A stretch of 64,000 nucleotides of DNA from Hahella sp. HNIBRBA332 (GTDB lineage: Bacteria > Pseudomonadota > Gammaproteobacteria > Pseudomonadales > Oleiphilaceae), in the NCBI RefSeq assembly GCF_030719035.1, contig NZ_CP132203.1, positions 62,001 to 126,000 on the forward strand, given 5' to 3'. Numbering within the stretch: position 1 is the first letter of the stretch; each line of letters starts with the position of its first letter. The notes under the pieces are model-generated. The model did not search any database. It was not told where the DNA came from and saw nothing but the letters and a program-made list of their open reading frames with translations. Of this stretch, positions 17,047 to 24,071 are shown piece by piece. The position numbers were made by a program, and so were the translations under genes.

Positions 17047-18030
17047 ATGAGCAAACCGACTTCACCAACCGCGTTTAGTTTTGGGGCGCCCGAGGCTGTT
17101 TTAGACACGACGCTGACCTCTTACCTGGGCGTGTTCTTAAATCCCCATGGCGACTATTACGCGCCGCCGGTCAGTCTCACCGGGCTGGCCAAGCTGCTAC
17201 GCGCTAACGCCCATCACGGGACCATTCCCTACTTTAAGCGCAATATGCTGCGTAAGTTTTACGTGCCGTCGCCCGTGCTCAGCGCCACGGATCTGGAGAA
17301 CGCCGGCTTCGATTACCTGGTGTTTGGCATGTGCTACTTTCAGAAAGTCTTTAACCGCTTGGGGCAGATCGTCCGCCTGAAACACATCCCCGCGCTGAAC
17401 ATGCGCCGGATGAAAGCGCCGGATCAGTTCTGTTTGCTGCAACCTAACCAGGTGGACCCGTTAGCGTTTCGTCCGGGTGAAATCATTCAGTTAAAAGAGT
17501 ACGACGTGAATCAGCAAATCTATGGCGTTCCCCAGTACCTGGGTGGCCTGCAATCCGTCTTACTGAATGAAAGCGCCACCCTGTTTAGGCGCAAGTACTA
17601 CAACAACGGCGCGCACATGGGCTTCATCCTCTACACCGCCGACGCCCAGCTGGACCCGGAAGACGAGCAATCCCTGAAAGAGCAAATCCGCGCCAGCAAG
17701 GGCGTGGGTAATTTTAGAAGCCTGTACCTCAACATACCCGGCGGCAAGCCTGACTCTGTGAAAATCATGCCCGTGGGAGATATCGCCACCAAGGACGAAT
17801 TTGAGCGGGTGAAGAATCTAAGCCGCAACGATGTATTAAGCATGTGGCGCATTCAGCCCGCGCTGGCGGGCATCATGCCGGAAAATACGGGGGGATTTGG
17901 GGACATAGAAAAGATCAGCCGCGTGTATTACGAAAATGAAGTCATTCCTATGCAGAATGTATTCTTAAAGCTAAACGAAACCCTCCCCCTAAAAAAGGGA
18001 CTCTATTTTTGCGATCCAAGTTGTTTATAA
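17047..18030 (+). CDS. Portal protein (P2 gpQ)
   Basis: 327 residues of the P2 portal family: FSFGAPEAVLD near the start, YFKRNMLRKFYVPSP near 65, FRRKYYNNGAHMGFIL near 185, and WRIQPALAGIMPENTGGFGD near 270. The C-terminus (LFYCDPSCL-like ending) is a little shorter than P2 gpQ and ends in a poorly conserved tail, perhaps from a short C-terminal replacement. A terminator follows. The protein forms the dodecameric DNA entry ring. Confidence 0.93.
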   Translation: MSKPTSPTAFSFGAPEAVLDTTLTSYLGVFLNPHGDYYAPPVSLTGLAKLLRANAHHGTIPYFKRNMLRKFYVPSPVLSATDLENAGFDYLVFGMCYFQKVFNRLGQIVRLKHIPALNMRRMKAPDQFCLLQPNQVDPLAFRPGEIIQLKEYDVNQQIYGVPQYLGGLQSVLLNESATLFRRKYYNNGAHMGFILYTADAQLDPEDEQSLKEQIRASKGVGNFRSLYLNIPGGKPDSVKIMPVGDIATKDEFERVKNLSRNDVLSMWRIQPALAGIMPENTGGFGDIEKISRVYYENEVIPMQNVFLKLNETLPLKKGLYFCDPSCL

Positions 18031-18081
18031 GCGTCACTTGAGTCTGGTTAACGGTGCATGCATCAGTTTGCACAAATAGAT

Positions 18082-18112
18082 ATTAGGACACCGTAAAGGC
18101 GTCCTAATTTAT
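18082..18112 (+). terminator. Rho-independent terminator after the portal gene
   Basis: ATTAGGAC (18082-18089) pairs with GTCCTAAT (18101-18108) around an 11-base loop and runs into TTTATT. It lies about 50 bases after the gpQ stop and closes the gpP-gpQ unit. Confidence 0.75.
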
Positions 18113-18158
18113 TAATCACACTTGTGTAACTAATTTGGGGCTACTAGCGAATAGTGAG

Positions 18159-18473
18159 CTATATTTCATCGCGCTTTTTACCAACTACAATCGCACCTCT
18201 AGTTATTGAAAAAGGCGTCCGTTCTTCCCTTGAACTTGTTCCGTGAATTGGCCGCACTTCTTCCTCTCCCATCGTGACGGGAATCACATTCACTACATCA
18301 TATCCTTTTGAGTCGAATTCATTATATTTCTGGGCTAGCAGCTCAGCATAGTTATTGTAATCGACGGATTTAGCTTCATAGAACCTTTTAAGCTTTTGCT
18401 TAAAAAGTCCAACATCCTTTAATTCTGAATCTAACGAAGCGCGAAACCAACTGGCAATATATTTGTCAGACAT
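18159..18473 (-). CDS. Hypothetical prophage cargo protein
   Basis: 104 residues starting MSDKYIASWFRASL, mostly helical in the first 70 residues and basic overall, with AT-rich codon use unlike the late genes around it. ATG at 18473 is preferred over 18479 because AAGGG lies six bases before it. It is transcribed toward the portal gene. I do not recognise it. AT richness and insertion at a late-operon boundary suggest a moron gene. Confidence 0.6.
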   Translation of the reverse strand: MSDKYIASWFRASLDSELKDVGLFKQKLKRFYEAKSVDYNNYAELLAQKYNEFDSKGYDVVNVIPVTMGEEEVRPIHGTSSREERTPFSITRGAIVVGKKRDEI

Positions 18474-18801
18474 GGACATCCCTTAAAAAATATGGTCTTA
18501 GTTGCTCTATACCATAACTACGAAACTCTAACTACACTCAGAGTCTTTACGGTACATGTAGGTAGCGAAAAAATAATAAAATAAAAAATATAAAAAAACC
18601 ACATGGTTAGAGTTCCGAATACTCGGCACATTCTGTGATATCGGAAATCCTTCATGCTGGCTTTATGCTTAAAGTAAATTTAAATATTGATCGAAATAGA
18701 GGAGAGGGCTGCCCTTATGGCTGGTGTTTTTTGCACCTCTAGGGGGTATTTTTTGATTGATGTGCTAAAATGTTCCCTCATTGATCAGAGGGAACAAGCC
18801 A
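18474..18801. promoter_or_regulatory. AT-rich regulatory gap before the ogr-like gene
   Basis: 328 bases without a gene. It contains TTCCGA (18613-18618) and TCGGAA (18641-18646) as an inverted repeat, with GGCACATTCT at 18625-18634 between the arms. That decamer matches the tandem decamers of the early control region at 27087-27116, so the prophage repressor may also bind here and hold the late activator gene silent. Confidence 0.45.
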
Positions 18802-19056
18802 ATGCAAATCAACTGTCCTGAATGTGGAAACAAAGCAATAATTACAAGCCGTCAGGTGCTGGACCCTAAACTGGCTAATCTATATTGCGTCTGTAAATAT
18901 GCCGAATGCGGCCATTCATTTGTAATGAATCTGGCATTTAGTCACACGCTTAGCCCTTCTTCATTTCAGGCTAAGCGAATGATGGTTGAGATGCTAAGAG
19001 GAATGGACAAGGCCGAACAGTTAGAACTGCTGGCCCAGGCGCGAAGCAACGCATAG
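18802..19056 (+). CDS. ogr: Late-gene activator, Ogr/Delta-type zinc finger
   Basis: 84 residues starting MQINCPECGNKAIITSR. The cysteine pattern C-x2-C then C-x4-C (CPECG; CKYAECG) followed by a helical C-terminus is that of P2 Ogr and P4 Delta, which recruit RNA polymerase to late promoters. ATG at 18802 has AGAGGG upstream; a TTG at 18781 in the same frame is less likely. Its location after the portal gene matches P2. It should drive the capsid, tail and lysis operons. Confidence 0.88.
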   Translation: MQINCPECGNKAIITSRQVLDPKLANLYCVCKYAECGHSFVMNLAFSHTLSPSSFQAKRMMVEMLRGMDKAEQLELLAQARSNA

Positions 19057-19058
19057 TA

Positions 19059-19265
19059 TTATTCTGATTCTGTTTTCATGGTTTCTTCTACCACCTCTAA
19101 TCTCTCCCTAATATGCTCGACCACCAAGTTATAACCAAGCTGGCTTTCCTGAGATAGCTGTAAGTTTGGTCTATCAACCATAGCAAACTGCAAAAACTCC
19201 AATAGTTGCTGGCTCTCCGCCAAGCTCTCCAAGGCGTCACTTGAGTTCTTTTTCCTGTACGCCAA
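19059..19265 (-). CDS. Small hypothetical helical protein
   Basis: 68 residues (MAYRKKNSSDALESLAESQQ at the start), highly charged, likely coiled coil through most of its length. It converges on the ogr-like gene with a two-base gap. I do not recognise it, and its small size makes the call uncertain, although the frame and charge pattern look coding. Confidence 0.5.
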   Translation of the reverse strand: MAYRKKNSSDALESLAESQQLLEFLQFAMVDRPNLQLSQESQLGYNLVVEHIRERLEVVEETMKTESE

Positions 19266-19647
19266 CTTAACTTACTCCTATTAATCCCTATGTCCGGCGT
19301 TACATCAGAAGCTAACGCTGCGCCGTGAGCACAGATTTTTTATCAAAAATAGATCAAAAGAACACACAACTGATATGTAGACAAAACACGTTATCTATAA
19401 ATATAAGGCACGGTTACTTTTTAGCCGCCAATATGGACTATAAGCCCAAAATGAAGCGGGACAAATTTGTCCCTTAAAACGACAAATAATGACGCAAAAT
19501 GTGTAACGTTTTTTTACGATTTTTAGTTTTTTTGTGATGCGTGTCACGCTTTTTGGCGGGGCTTATAGACATGAATAGCAAATTTCCGAATTGGATTCGG
19601 AGGCTATGGTTTTGATTATATAGCAATATGTTATGAGAAAAACTGAG
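19266..19647. promoter_or_regulatory. AT-rich intergenic region with a perfect 16-bp palindrome
   Basis: No gene is visible. GGGACAAATTTGTCCC at 19458-19473 is a perfect palindrome in an AT-rich stretch, a likely binding site for a dimeric regulator. Several T- and A-runs flank it. It separates the small leftward gene at 19059 from the terminator of the cargo pair. Confidence 0.5.
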
Positions 19648-19669
19648 CCCTGGGCGGGGGAGCCCAGGG
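19648..19669 (-). terminator. Terminator for the leftward cargo pair
   Basis: CCCTGGGC (19648-19655) and GCCCAGGG (19662-19669) form a stable stem. Read leftward the hairpin is followed by TCAGTTTTTC. It lies ten bases beyond the stop of the 264-residue gene. Confidence 0.75.
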
Positions 19670-19678
19670 GCTTGGAGA

Positions 19679-20473
19679 TTATTCCGAAGGGTTAGCTTGT
19701 TTTATCTGCTTTGCTTCTTCAAGCCGCTTTTGATACTCAGGAGAGAGCTTAACGTTTACAAACGACATGAACTCGTCTATCGACTCCCTGGCGATCTCAG
19801 CAATATTATGAGAAGGATCATTATATTCTCTGTTTAATGCGCTGGCTTTAAACATTAAAACAATTTCGTGATCGTCAGATATAGGGAGATGGTATTCGAT
19901 TTCATCAGGACGCTGAGGAAGGCTTGCAACTATCTGATACCAGGCAAGCTGATTGATGTTTACTATCTTTACATCTTCATCAGACGTGGGGTACGTCCAA
20001 AAGTGAACCTTAGGATCAATTGGAACTGCATAGTCTTCCCTGTGTGCCCACAAATAAGTGTTAGCCTCTCCCCACATTACCTTGCTGTGATCCAGCAGCC
20101 ATTTTTTCATATCGGATGATAGAAATAGGCTGTCAATATCACGGTTTTGCGGATGACGTCTTCGCAACTTTATATATAAGGTTAAGCTGCCTATTGCTCC
20201 CTCGCCGAAGGGCTTATCCCAATATTTCCACCCCCTTCGAAGTAAAATGATAGACATTCCTTTCTTGTCGCTCCAAACCTCAAATTCACTATCTTTATAA
20301 ATATCCACCTTGAAAGGCGTTCTAAGAACGCTTGTCGTTTTTTCATTAGGCGGACATTTAAACTCTAAGATCGTTCCGGATAAGTCAAAACGAATGATGG
20401 GGGCTGATTTGAAATCAGGCCGTAGCGGGTTTGCTATGGATGCACGAAAGCGCTTAATCCAACGCATTACCAT
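19679..20473 (-). CDS. Hypothetical protein, candidate immunity partner
   Basis: 264 residues, soluble, with a mixed alpha/beta profile and a charged C-terminus (SPEYQKRLEEAKQIKQANPS). Its start overlaps the end of the 460-residue upstream gene by seven bases; GAGG lies five bases before ATG 20473, while a second in-frame ATG at 20467 sits in a TAATG overlap. Such strict coupling, the AT-rich composition and the cargo position suggest an antitoxin or immunity protein. I do not recognise the family, so the role is inferred from context only. Confidence 0.6.
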   Translation of the reverse strand: MVMRWIKRFRASIANPLRPDFKSAPIIRFDLSGTILEFKCPPNEKTTSVLRTPFKVDIYKDSEFEVWSDKKGMSIILLRRGWKYWDKPFGEGAIGSLTLYIKLRRRHPQNRDIDSLFLSSDMKKWLLDHSKVMWGEANTYLWAHREDYAVPIDPKVHFWTYPTSDEDVKIVNINQLAWYQIVASLPQRPDEIEYHLPISDDHEIVLMFKASALNREYNDPSHNIAEIARESIDEFMSFVNVKLSPEYQKRLEEAKQIKQANPSE

Positions 20474-21840
20474 TTCGGCCTCATCTCACGCATTAACGCC
20501 ATGAAGGATTCTTTATATCCTCCTGACTGTTTAATAACTTGAGTATTAAAATCCACATTGCTCTTTGTCGGGTGATAATGGGGATTAAGCACTGTACTTT
20601 TTGAGCTATTGGCAATGATGTTTCTTATTTTGGAGGCGCCAAACAAAGCTCCGATAGCGGTAAGGGTAACGGCGGCAGCGCCGCCAAATGTTGAGATTAT
20701 TGGAGCGCCCATTGCAATTGAGCCTATCTTGAAGCCCGTCCCAAAGGCGGAAGCAGTAAGTCCAAAGCCCCACGCGCCGTCTATTCGCGCCTGAACACGA
20801 ATTTTCTCCGCGACTTCTGCGGGAGTCCCTCCCCACTGCTCTAAAATGCCCGCTGTCTTAAACTGCTCAAGCATTTTAGACCTTACACAAGTCCAGTCGT
20901 CCGTTTGCGTCTTGGTGATGTCTTTCGCTAAAGACATTCCCCGTCTCTGCATTTCCAGCAGCAATGGATTAGCGGCCATTCCAGGTGCACCTAAAAAAAC
21001 GGTGTGTTTGTCTAATTGTAAATTAGGCGGCAGTTGTCGCAAGGCGGCCAGCATCAACTCCGAGCCGTTCCCGGTAATGGTCCAGTTAATCTCGCGTCCG
21101 ATCTTTTGCGCCTTGTAAATTCCTTGTGCGAGCTTAGTGGCGGTAAAGTTGGCGGATGTTTGCTTCTGCTCGGGAGTGGTCCATTCCGTGCCGCCCCGGT
21201 ACAAGGGAGGCGGGTTATAAGCAATAGTGTAGCCATCGCTTTTAAGGGTATCCGTGGAACCGGAATAGGCATCTTCAATGATGGAAGGCATTATCTCCGT
21301 AGCCGCCTCCTCCAAATCGTCACAATTCCCATTGATAGCTGCATATTTGTTAAGTAAGTGGTTTGACGTGGACGAAGCCACTTCCCAGTGATCTCTCCTA
21401 TACTGCACACGGTAAAACCCTGGTTGATGTCCTTTCGCGTGCTCCACTAACTCAACGTCAGTTATGTACACCCCTGGAGAGAGGCCGCCCACACTGTCTT
21501 GACGGATTACATAGCTAATGCGCAGATTTTCCACCAAATCCACATGCTCAAAGGCGTTGCGCTTGTTGGAATAGGATTGAAAACCGCCTGCGCATGATCT
21601 AAGACGAGACAGGCGAGACAAGACAAGCTCTTCCTTACCTCCCACTGTTAGCAGGTAGGCAAAGCGGCGACCGATTTCCCCGCCGGGAACATAAATTCTT
21701 CTCCCCGACTCATTCCCTACGCCATCAAACATGAGTAGGTAGCCAGAGGCCGCATTTCCATATGATCGTTTAAAGCCGTGGTTTACCAGGCTCGGTTGGC
21801 TCAAGCTTGTGCGGGTAAGTTCGGCGGCAGGCGCATTCAT
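20467..21840 (-). CDS. Prophage cargo protein, candidate membrane-active effector
   Basis: 457 residues. The N-terminal ~200 residues are beta-rich. A middle region has NWTITGNGSELMLAALRQLP (about 255-275) and HTVFLGAPGMAANP, vaguely hydrolase-like but lacking a GxSxG serine motif. Residues ~365-410 are glycine-rich and hydrophobic (FGTGFKIGSIAMGAPIIS, TFGGAAAVTLTAIGALFG), which could insert in membranes. ATG at 21840 with AAGGAG upstream is preferred to TTG at 21849. It is coupled to the 264-residue gene. A toxin or phage-exclusion role is possible but unproven. Confidence 0.6.
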   Translation of the reverse strand: MNAPAAELTRTSLSQPSLVNHGFKRSYGNAASGYLLMFDGVGNESGRRIYVPGGEIGRRFAYLLTVGGKEELVLSRLSRLRSCAGGFQSYSNKRNAFEHVDLVENLRISYVIRQDSVGGLSPGVYITDVELVEHAKGHQPGFYRVQYRRDHWEVASSTSNHLLNKYAAINGNCDDLEEAATEIMPSIIEDAYSGSTDTLKSDGYTIAYNPPPLYRGGTEWTTPEQKQTSANFTATKLAQGIYKAQKIGREINWTITGNGSELMLAALRQLPPNLQLDKHTVFLGAPGMAANPLLLEMQRRGMSLAKDITKTQTDDWTCVRSKMLEQFKTAGILEQWGGTPAEVAEKIRVQARIDGAWGFGLTASAFGTGFKIGSIAMGAPIISTFGGAAAVTLTAIGALFGASKIRNIIANSSKSTVLNPHYHPTKSNVDFNTQVIKQSGGYKESFMALMREMRPKW

Positions 21841-21978
21841 ACGGGGCAAATCTCCTTATTTAAGGTATCTCAGAAAGGTAAAGCTGGCTGTATGGTAGCC
21901 AAGTCCAGACAAACGCTGAATCAGCCTAATGGCATAAATTTCTCTGGTCAATTCTACTGAGCGGAACGACGGGAAAGG

Positions 21979-22009
21979 GCCAGCCAGTGGATGCTTTCCA
22001 CTGGCTGGC
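21979..22009. terminator. Strong hairpin after the exonuclease gene
   Basis: GCCAGCCAGTGG (21979-21990) and CCACTGGCTGGC (21998-22009) form a perfect 12-bp stem with a 7-base loop, nine bases beyond the leftward exonuclease stop. The T-run is poor, so it may act as a weak or bidirectional terminator. Confidence 0.65.
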
Positions 22010-22017
22010 GAAGGGGA

Positions 22018-22626
22018 CTAACCAGCGGTAGGCGACAGATCCGCCATCATTAGATCAGCGATAAGGAGTTTGGAGAAGGCCGTTCTAATTACCTCCACCG
22101 TGGTGAAGCAGTCCGCCACGGCTCGGTGGGCTCCATTCACTGTTATGCCCATTTGCGCGGCGGCCTTGGCCAAGCTCTGCCTTCTGTAGCCGCCTCGTTT
22201 GGCGTCCACCTCTCCCCAGTATCTTGCGTAAGCCATCATGGCGCAGCGCCAGTCCGCTTCGATCATTGGCAGTCCATATGCGCTACAGGTCTGCATTAAC
22301 AGACGGTTGTCGAAGTTCGCGTTGTAAGCCACCACGGTTTTACCGCTGATTACCCGCTTTAGCGAGTGGTAAACATCTGGAAAGTTCGGCTTGTCCGCCA
22401 GTTTTTCGTTGGTGACGCCGTGAATCTCGGAGGCGTCCGCCGGCACTGGATTAAGTGGGCGCACCAACTGGTCAAACAATACATTCCCGCGCATGTCCAT
22501 GACGCTGACCTCTATCACTTCCGCCTGGTCGTCCAGTCCCGTGGTTTCCGTATCCAGCACCACCACGTCCAGGTTGTATATCCATTCTTTAAAAAGCTTC
22601 AACAGTTCTAATTGATTACGATTCAT
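22018..22626 (-). CDS. 3'-5' exonuclease, DnaQ/DEDDh type
   Basis: 202 residues. Exo I is VVLDTETTGLDDQAEVIEVS (D and E near 23-25), Exo II is VAYNANFDNRLLM (near 105), and Exo III is NGAHRAVADCFTT (H and D near 170). It is therefore a single-domain DEDDh exonuclease like the DNA polymerase III epsilon proofreading domain. A start at 22626 (MNRNQLELL) is chosen; in-frame ATGs at 22641 and 22659 lack better ribosome sites. It is the last gene of the early leftward operon, so a role in phage replication or host DNA processing is likely. Confidence 0.85.
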   Translation of the reverse strand: MNRNQLELLKLFKEWIYNLDVVVLDTETTGLDDQAEVIEVSVMDMRGNVLFDQLVRPLNPVPADASEIHGVTNEKLADKPNFPDVYHSLKRVISGKTVVAYNANFDNRLLMQTCSAYGLPMIEADWRCAMMAYARYWGEVDAKRGGYRRQSLAKAAAQMGITVNGAHRAVADCFTTVEVIRTAFSKLLIADLMMADLSPTAG

Positions 22627-22720
22627 TTCTACTCTATCCATTAAACGGAGAGCCCACAAAATCCGGCTCTCCGCTTTGCCTCCATTTTAACACCTGATAT
22701 CGCCGTATTATTGGCGTTCT

Positions 22721-22891
22721 CTATTTTTTGCTATCACTCTTATTAACCGGCTGATTGTCGGCTTTCTCTTTTTCAATCTGCTTTCGTGGTTCGTTCCTAT
22801 CTTTTAACCAGCGGCGACCCTTGCCGCCTTTCACTTGATGCTTCAGCCAGGCGATGACGTGGCCGTTGTGTTTGGGGGGTTTGCGTTCCAT
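22721..22891 (-). CDS. Small basic hypothetical protein
   Basis: 56 residues starting MERKPPKHNGHVIAWLKHQV, very lysine- and arginine-rich, with no hydrophobic segment. AGAGGAA lies upstream of the ATG. It sits between a coupled 44-residue frame and the exonuclease in the early operon. It could be a nucleic acid-binding accessory protein, but there is no recognisable motif. Confidence 0.5.
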   Translation of the reverse strand: MERKPPKHNGHVIAWLKHQVKGGKGRRWLKDRNEPRKQIEKEKADNQPVNKSDSKK

Positions 22892-22928
22892 TACCGGCGC
22901 TTTCCTCTGCACGTTTCACCACGTAGAA

Positions 22929-23063
22929 TCACACTCGGGCTAACGCATGAGCGCGTAGCGGAGCCGACTCGTCGGCCTGGTGCGGATTGTCAGGATTAAT
23001 GCTTGTGCGGCTGGTAGCGTCCCGGTCAAGTTCGGCTACCAGTGCTCTCTTAATATTGCTCAT
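22929..23063 (-). CDS. Very small coupled protein (44 residues)
   Basis: This frame opens with ATG at 23063-23061, overlapping the TGA of the upstream gene as ATGA, and encodes MSNIKRALVAELDRDATSRT followed by 24 more residues to TGA at 22931-22929. The overlap is the main evidence for translation. No family is recognised. Confidence 0.5.
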   Translation of the reverse strand: MSNIKRALVAELDRDATSRTSINPDNPHQADESAPLRAHALARV

Positions 23064-23614
23064 ATCAGCAACCCTTCTATAACTGACTCGTAATAGCTAT
23101 CCAGCACGCCCCCGGCCAGATCGCTTTGACTACACACGCCATGGCTGGCGACAAGTAGCGTTCCCCACACAGGCTTTAACAGGCTGGCCATGGTCGCCAG
23201 TAGGATCTGGTCGCGCCGCTTGGCGTTGAGCAATGCCGCATTTAGCGCCGCCGGGGATCTCAGACCGATTTGCTCCAGACGCCTAACGCCCTTGTAGCCT
23301 GCTTTCATGGCTTGGATAGCGAAGGCATGCTCTCCCAGCAGTTCGACGGCTTGGCTCCAGTAGAAGAATAAAGCCGGAGTCGCCTGGGGAAGTTCATGCG
23401 GCGCCCTGTAGTGACGCCTGCCCAGCGTTTCGAGCACGGCGAGCCGGCCTTTTGTTTTCGCTTCATGTACCCAACAGCGCAGCGCCTGCCGCGAATTAAG
23501 GGTTTTCGACATGCCCGGCGCAATCGCCAGGCCGTTGCAGATCCCCGCCGCCCAGGTTTCCATCGGGCATAAGGGGGCCTCTAAAGTGGGCGCAATCGCC
23601 CCTTTATTCATCAT
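23060..23614 (-). CDS. Hypothetical early phage protein
   Basis: 184 residues, largely helical, with SRQALRCWVHEAKTKGRLAV near 35 and MKAGYKGVRRLEQIG near 110. ATG at 23614 has AAGGAG eight bases upstream; the frame continues further 5' through the 35-bp repeat but that part is not credible protein. It follows the iteron region downstream of the primase/helicase. I do not recognise the family. Confidence 0.65.
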   Translation of the reverse strand: MMNKGAIAPTLEAPLCPMETWAAGICNGLAIAPGMSKTLNSRQALRCWVHEAKTKGRLAVLETLGRRHYRAPHELPQATPALFFYWSQAVELLGEHAFAIQAMKAGYKGVRRLEQIGLRSPAALNAALLNAKRRDQILLATMASLLKPVWGTLLVASHGVCSQSDLAGGVLDSYYESVIEGLLI

Positions 23615-23680
23615 GGTGTTAACTCCTTTACATTGATTCCGGGTCAGCCCCGGGCCTGAATCTCCCCCCGATAATTGGGT

Positions 23681-24012
23681 GGGGGGTGTCGGGATTTGGT
23701 AATTTTGGTAAGACGATCCCGAAAACAGCACTTATCTTTATGTTTTTAAATGATTTTTTAGTCACTCCTAAAAAGTAAGAAAAAGGTAATATCAAGGTAA
23801 GACAAAAAGTAAGACCCTTGATTTATAACGCTTTTTCCATTTTTAAAAAGGTAATGGGGAAGTAATTTTTTAGGGTTTCAAAAGGTAAGAAACTTACCTC
23901 AAAATTACCTAAATATTACCTTTTTAGTAAGTTTGTAAGACATTGATTTAAAATAGAAAAACCTCACTTTTTAAACCCGTCTTACCAAAATTACCAAATC
24001 CCGACACCCCCC
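23681..24012. repeat. Perfect 35-bp inverted repeat enclosing GGTAA iterons (candidate replication origin)
   Basis: The arm at 23681-23715 (GGGGGGTGTCGGGATTTGGT and on to AAGACG) is exactly repeated in reverse complement at 23978-24012, separated by 262 AT-rich bases. GGTAA occurs on the top strand at 23698, 23707, 23785, 23796, 23850 and 23884, and as TTACC at 23894, 23905, 23916, 23982 and 23991. Three of these are 11 bases apart. AGGTAAG-AAA-CTTACCT at 23883-23899 marks the switch of orientation. It lies just 3' of a P4-alpha-like primase/helicase, whose relative in P4 binds iterons at ori and crr. Confidence 0.8.
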
Positions 24013-24071
24013 TGAAAAAACGGGCTTCCTCTGCCTAACGCGCACATAGGCGCACGTATTTACACGTTTGC

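Noticed and set aside
23615..23731. The N-terminal extension of the 184-residue early gene through the 35-bp repeat arm.
   Set aside because: The AAGGAG before ATG 23614 defines a better start, and the extension is low-complexity translation of the repeat.
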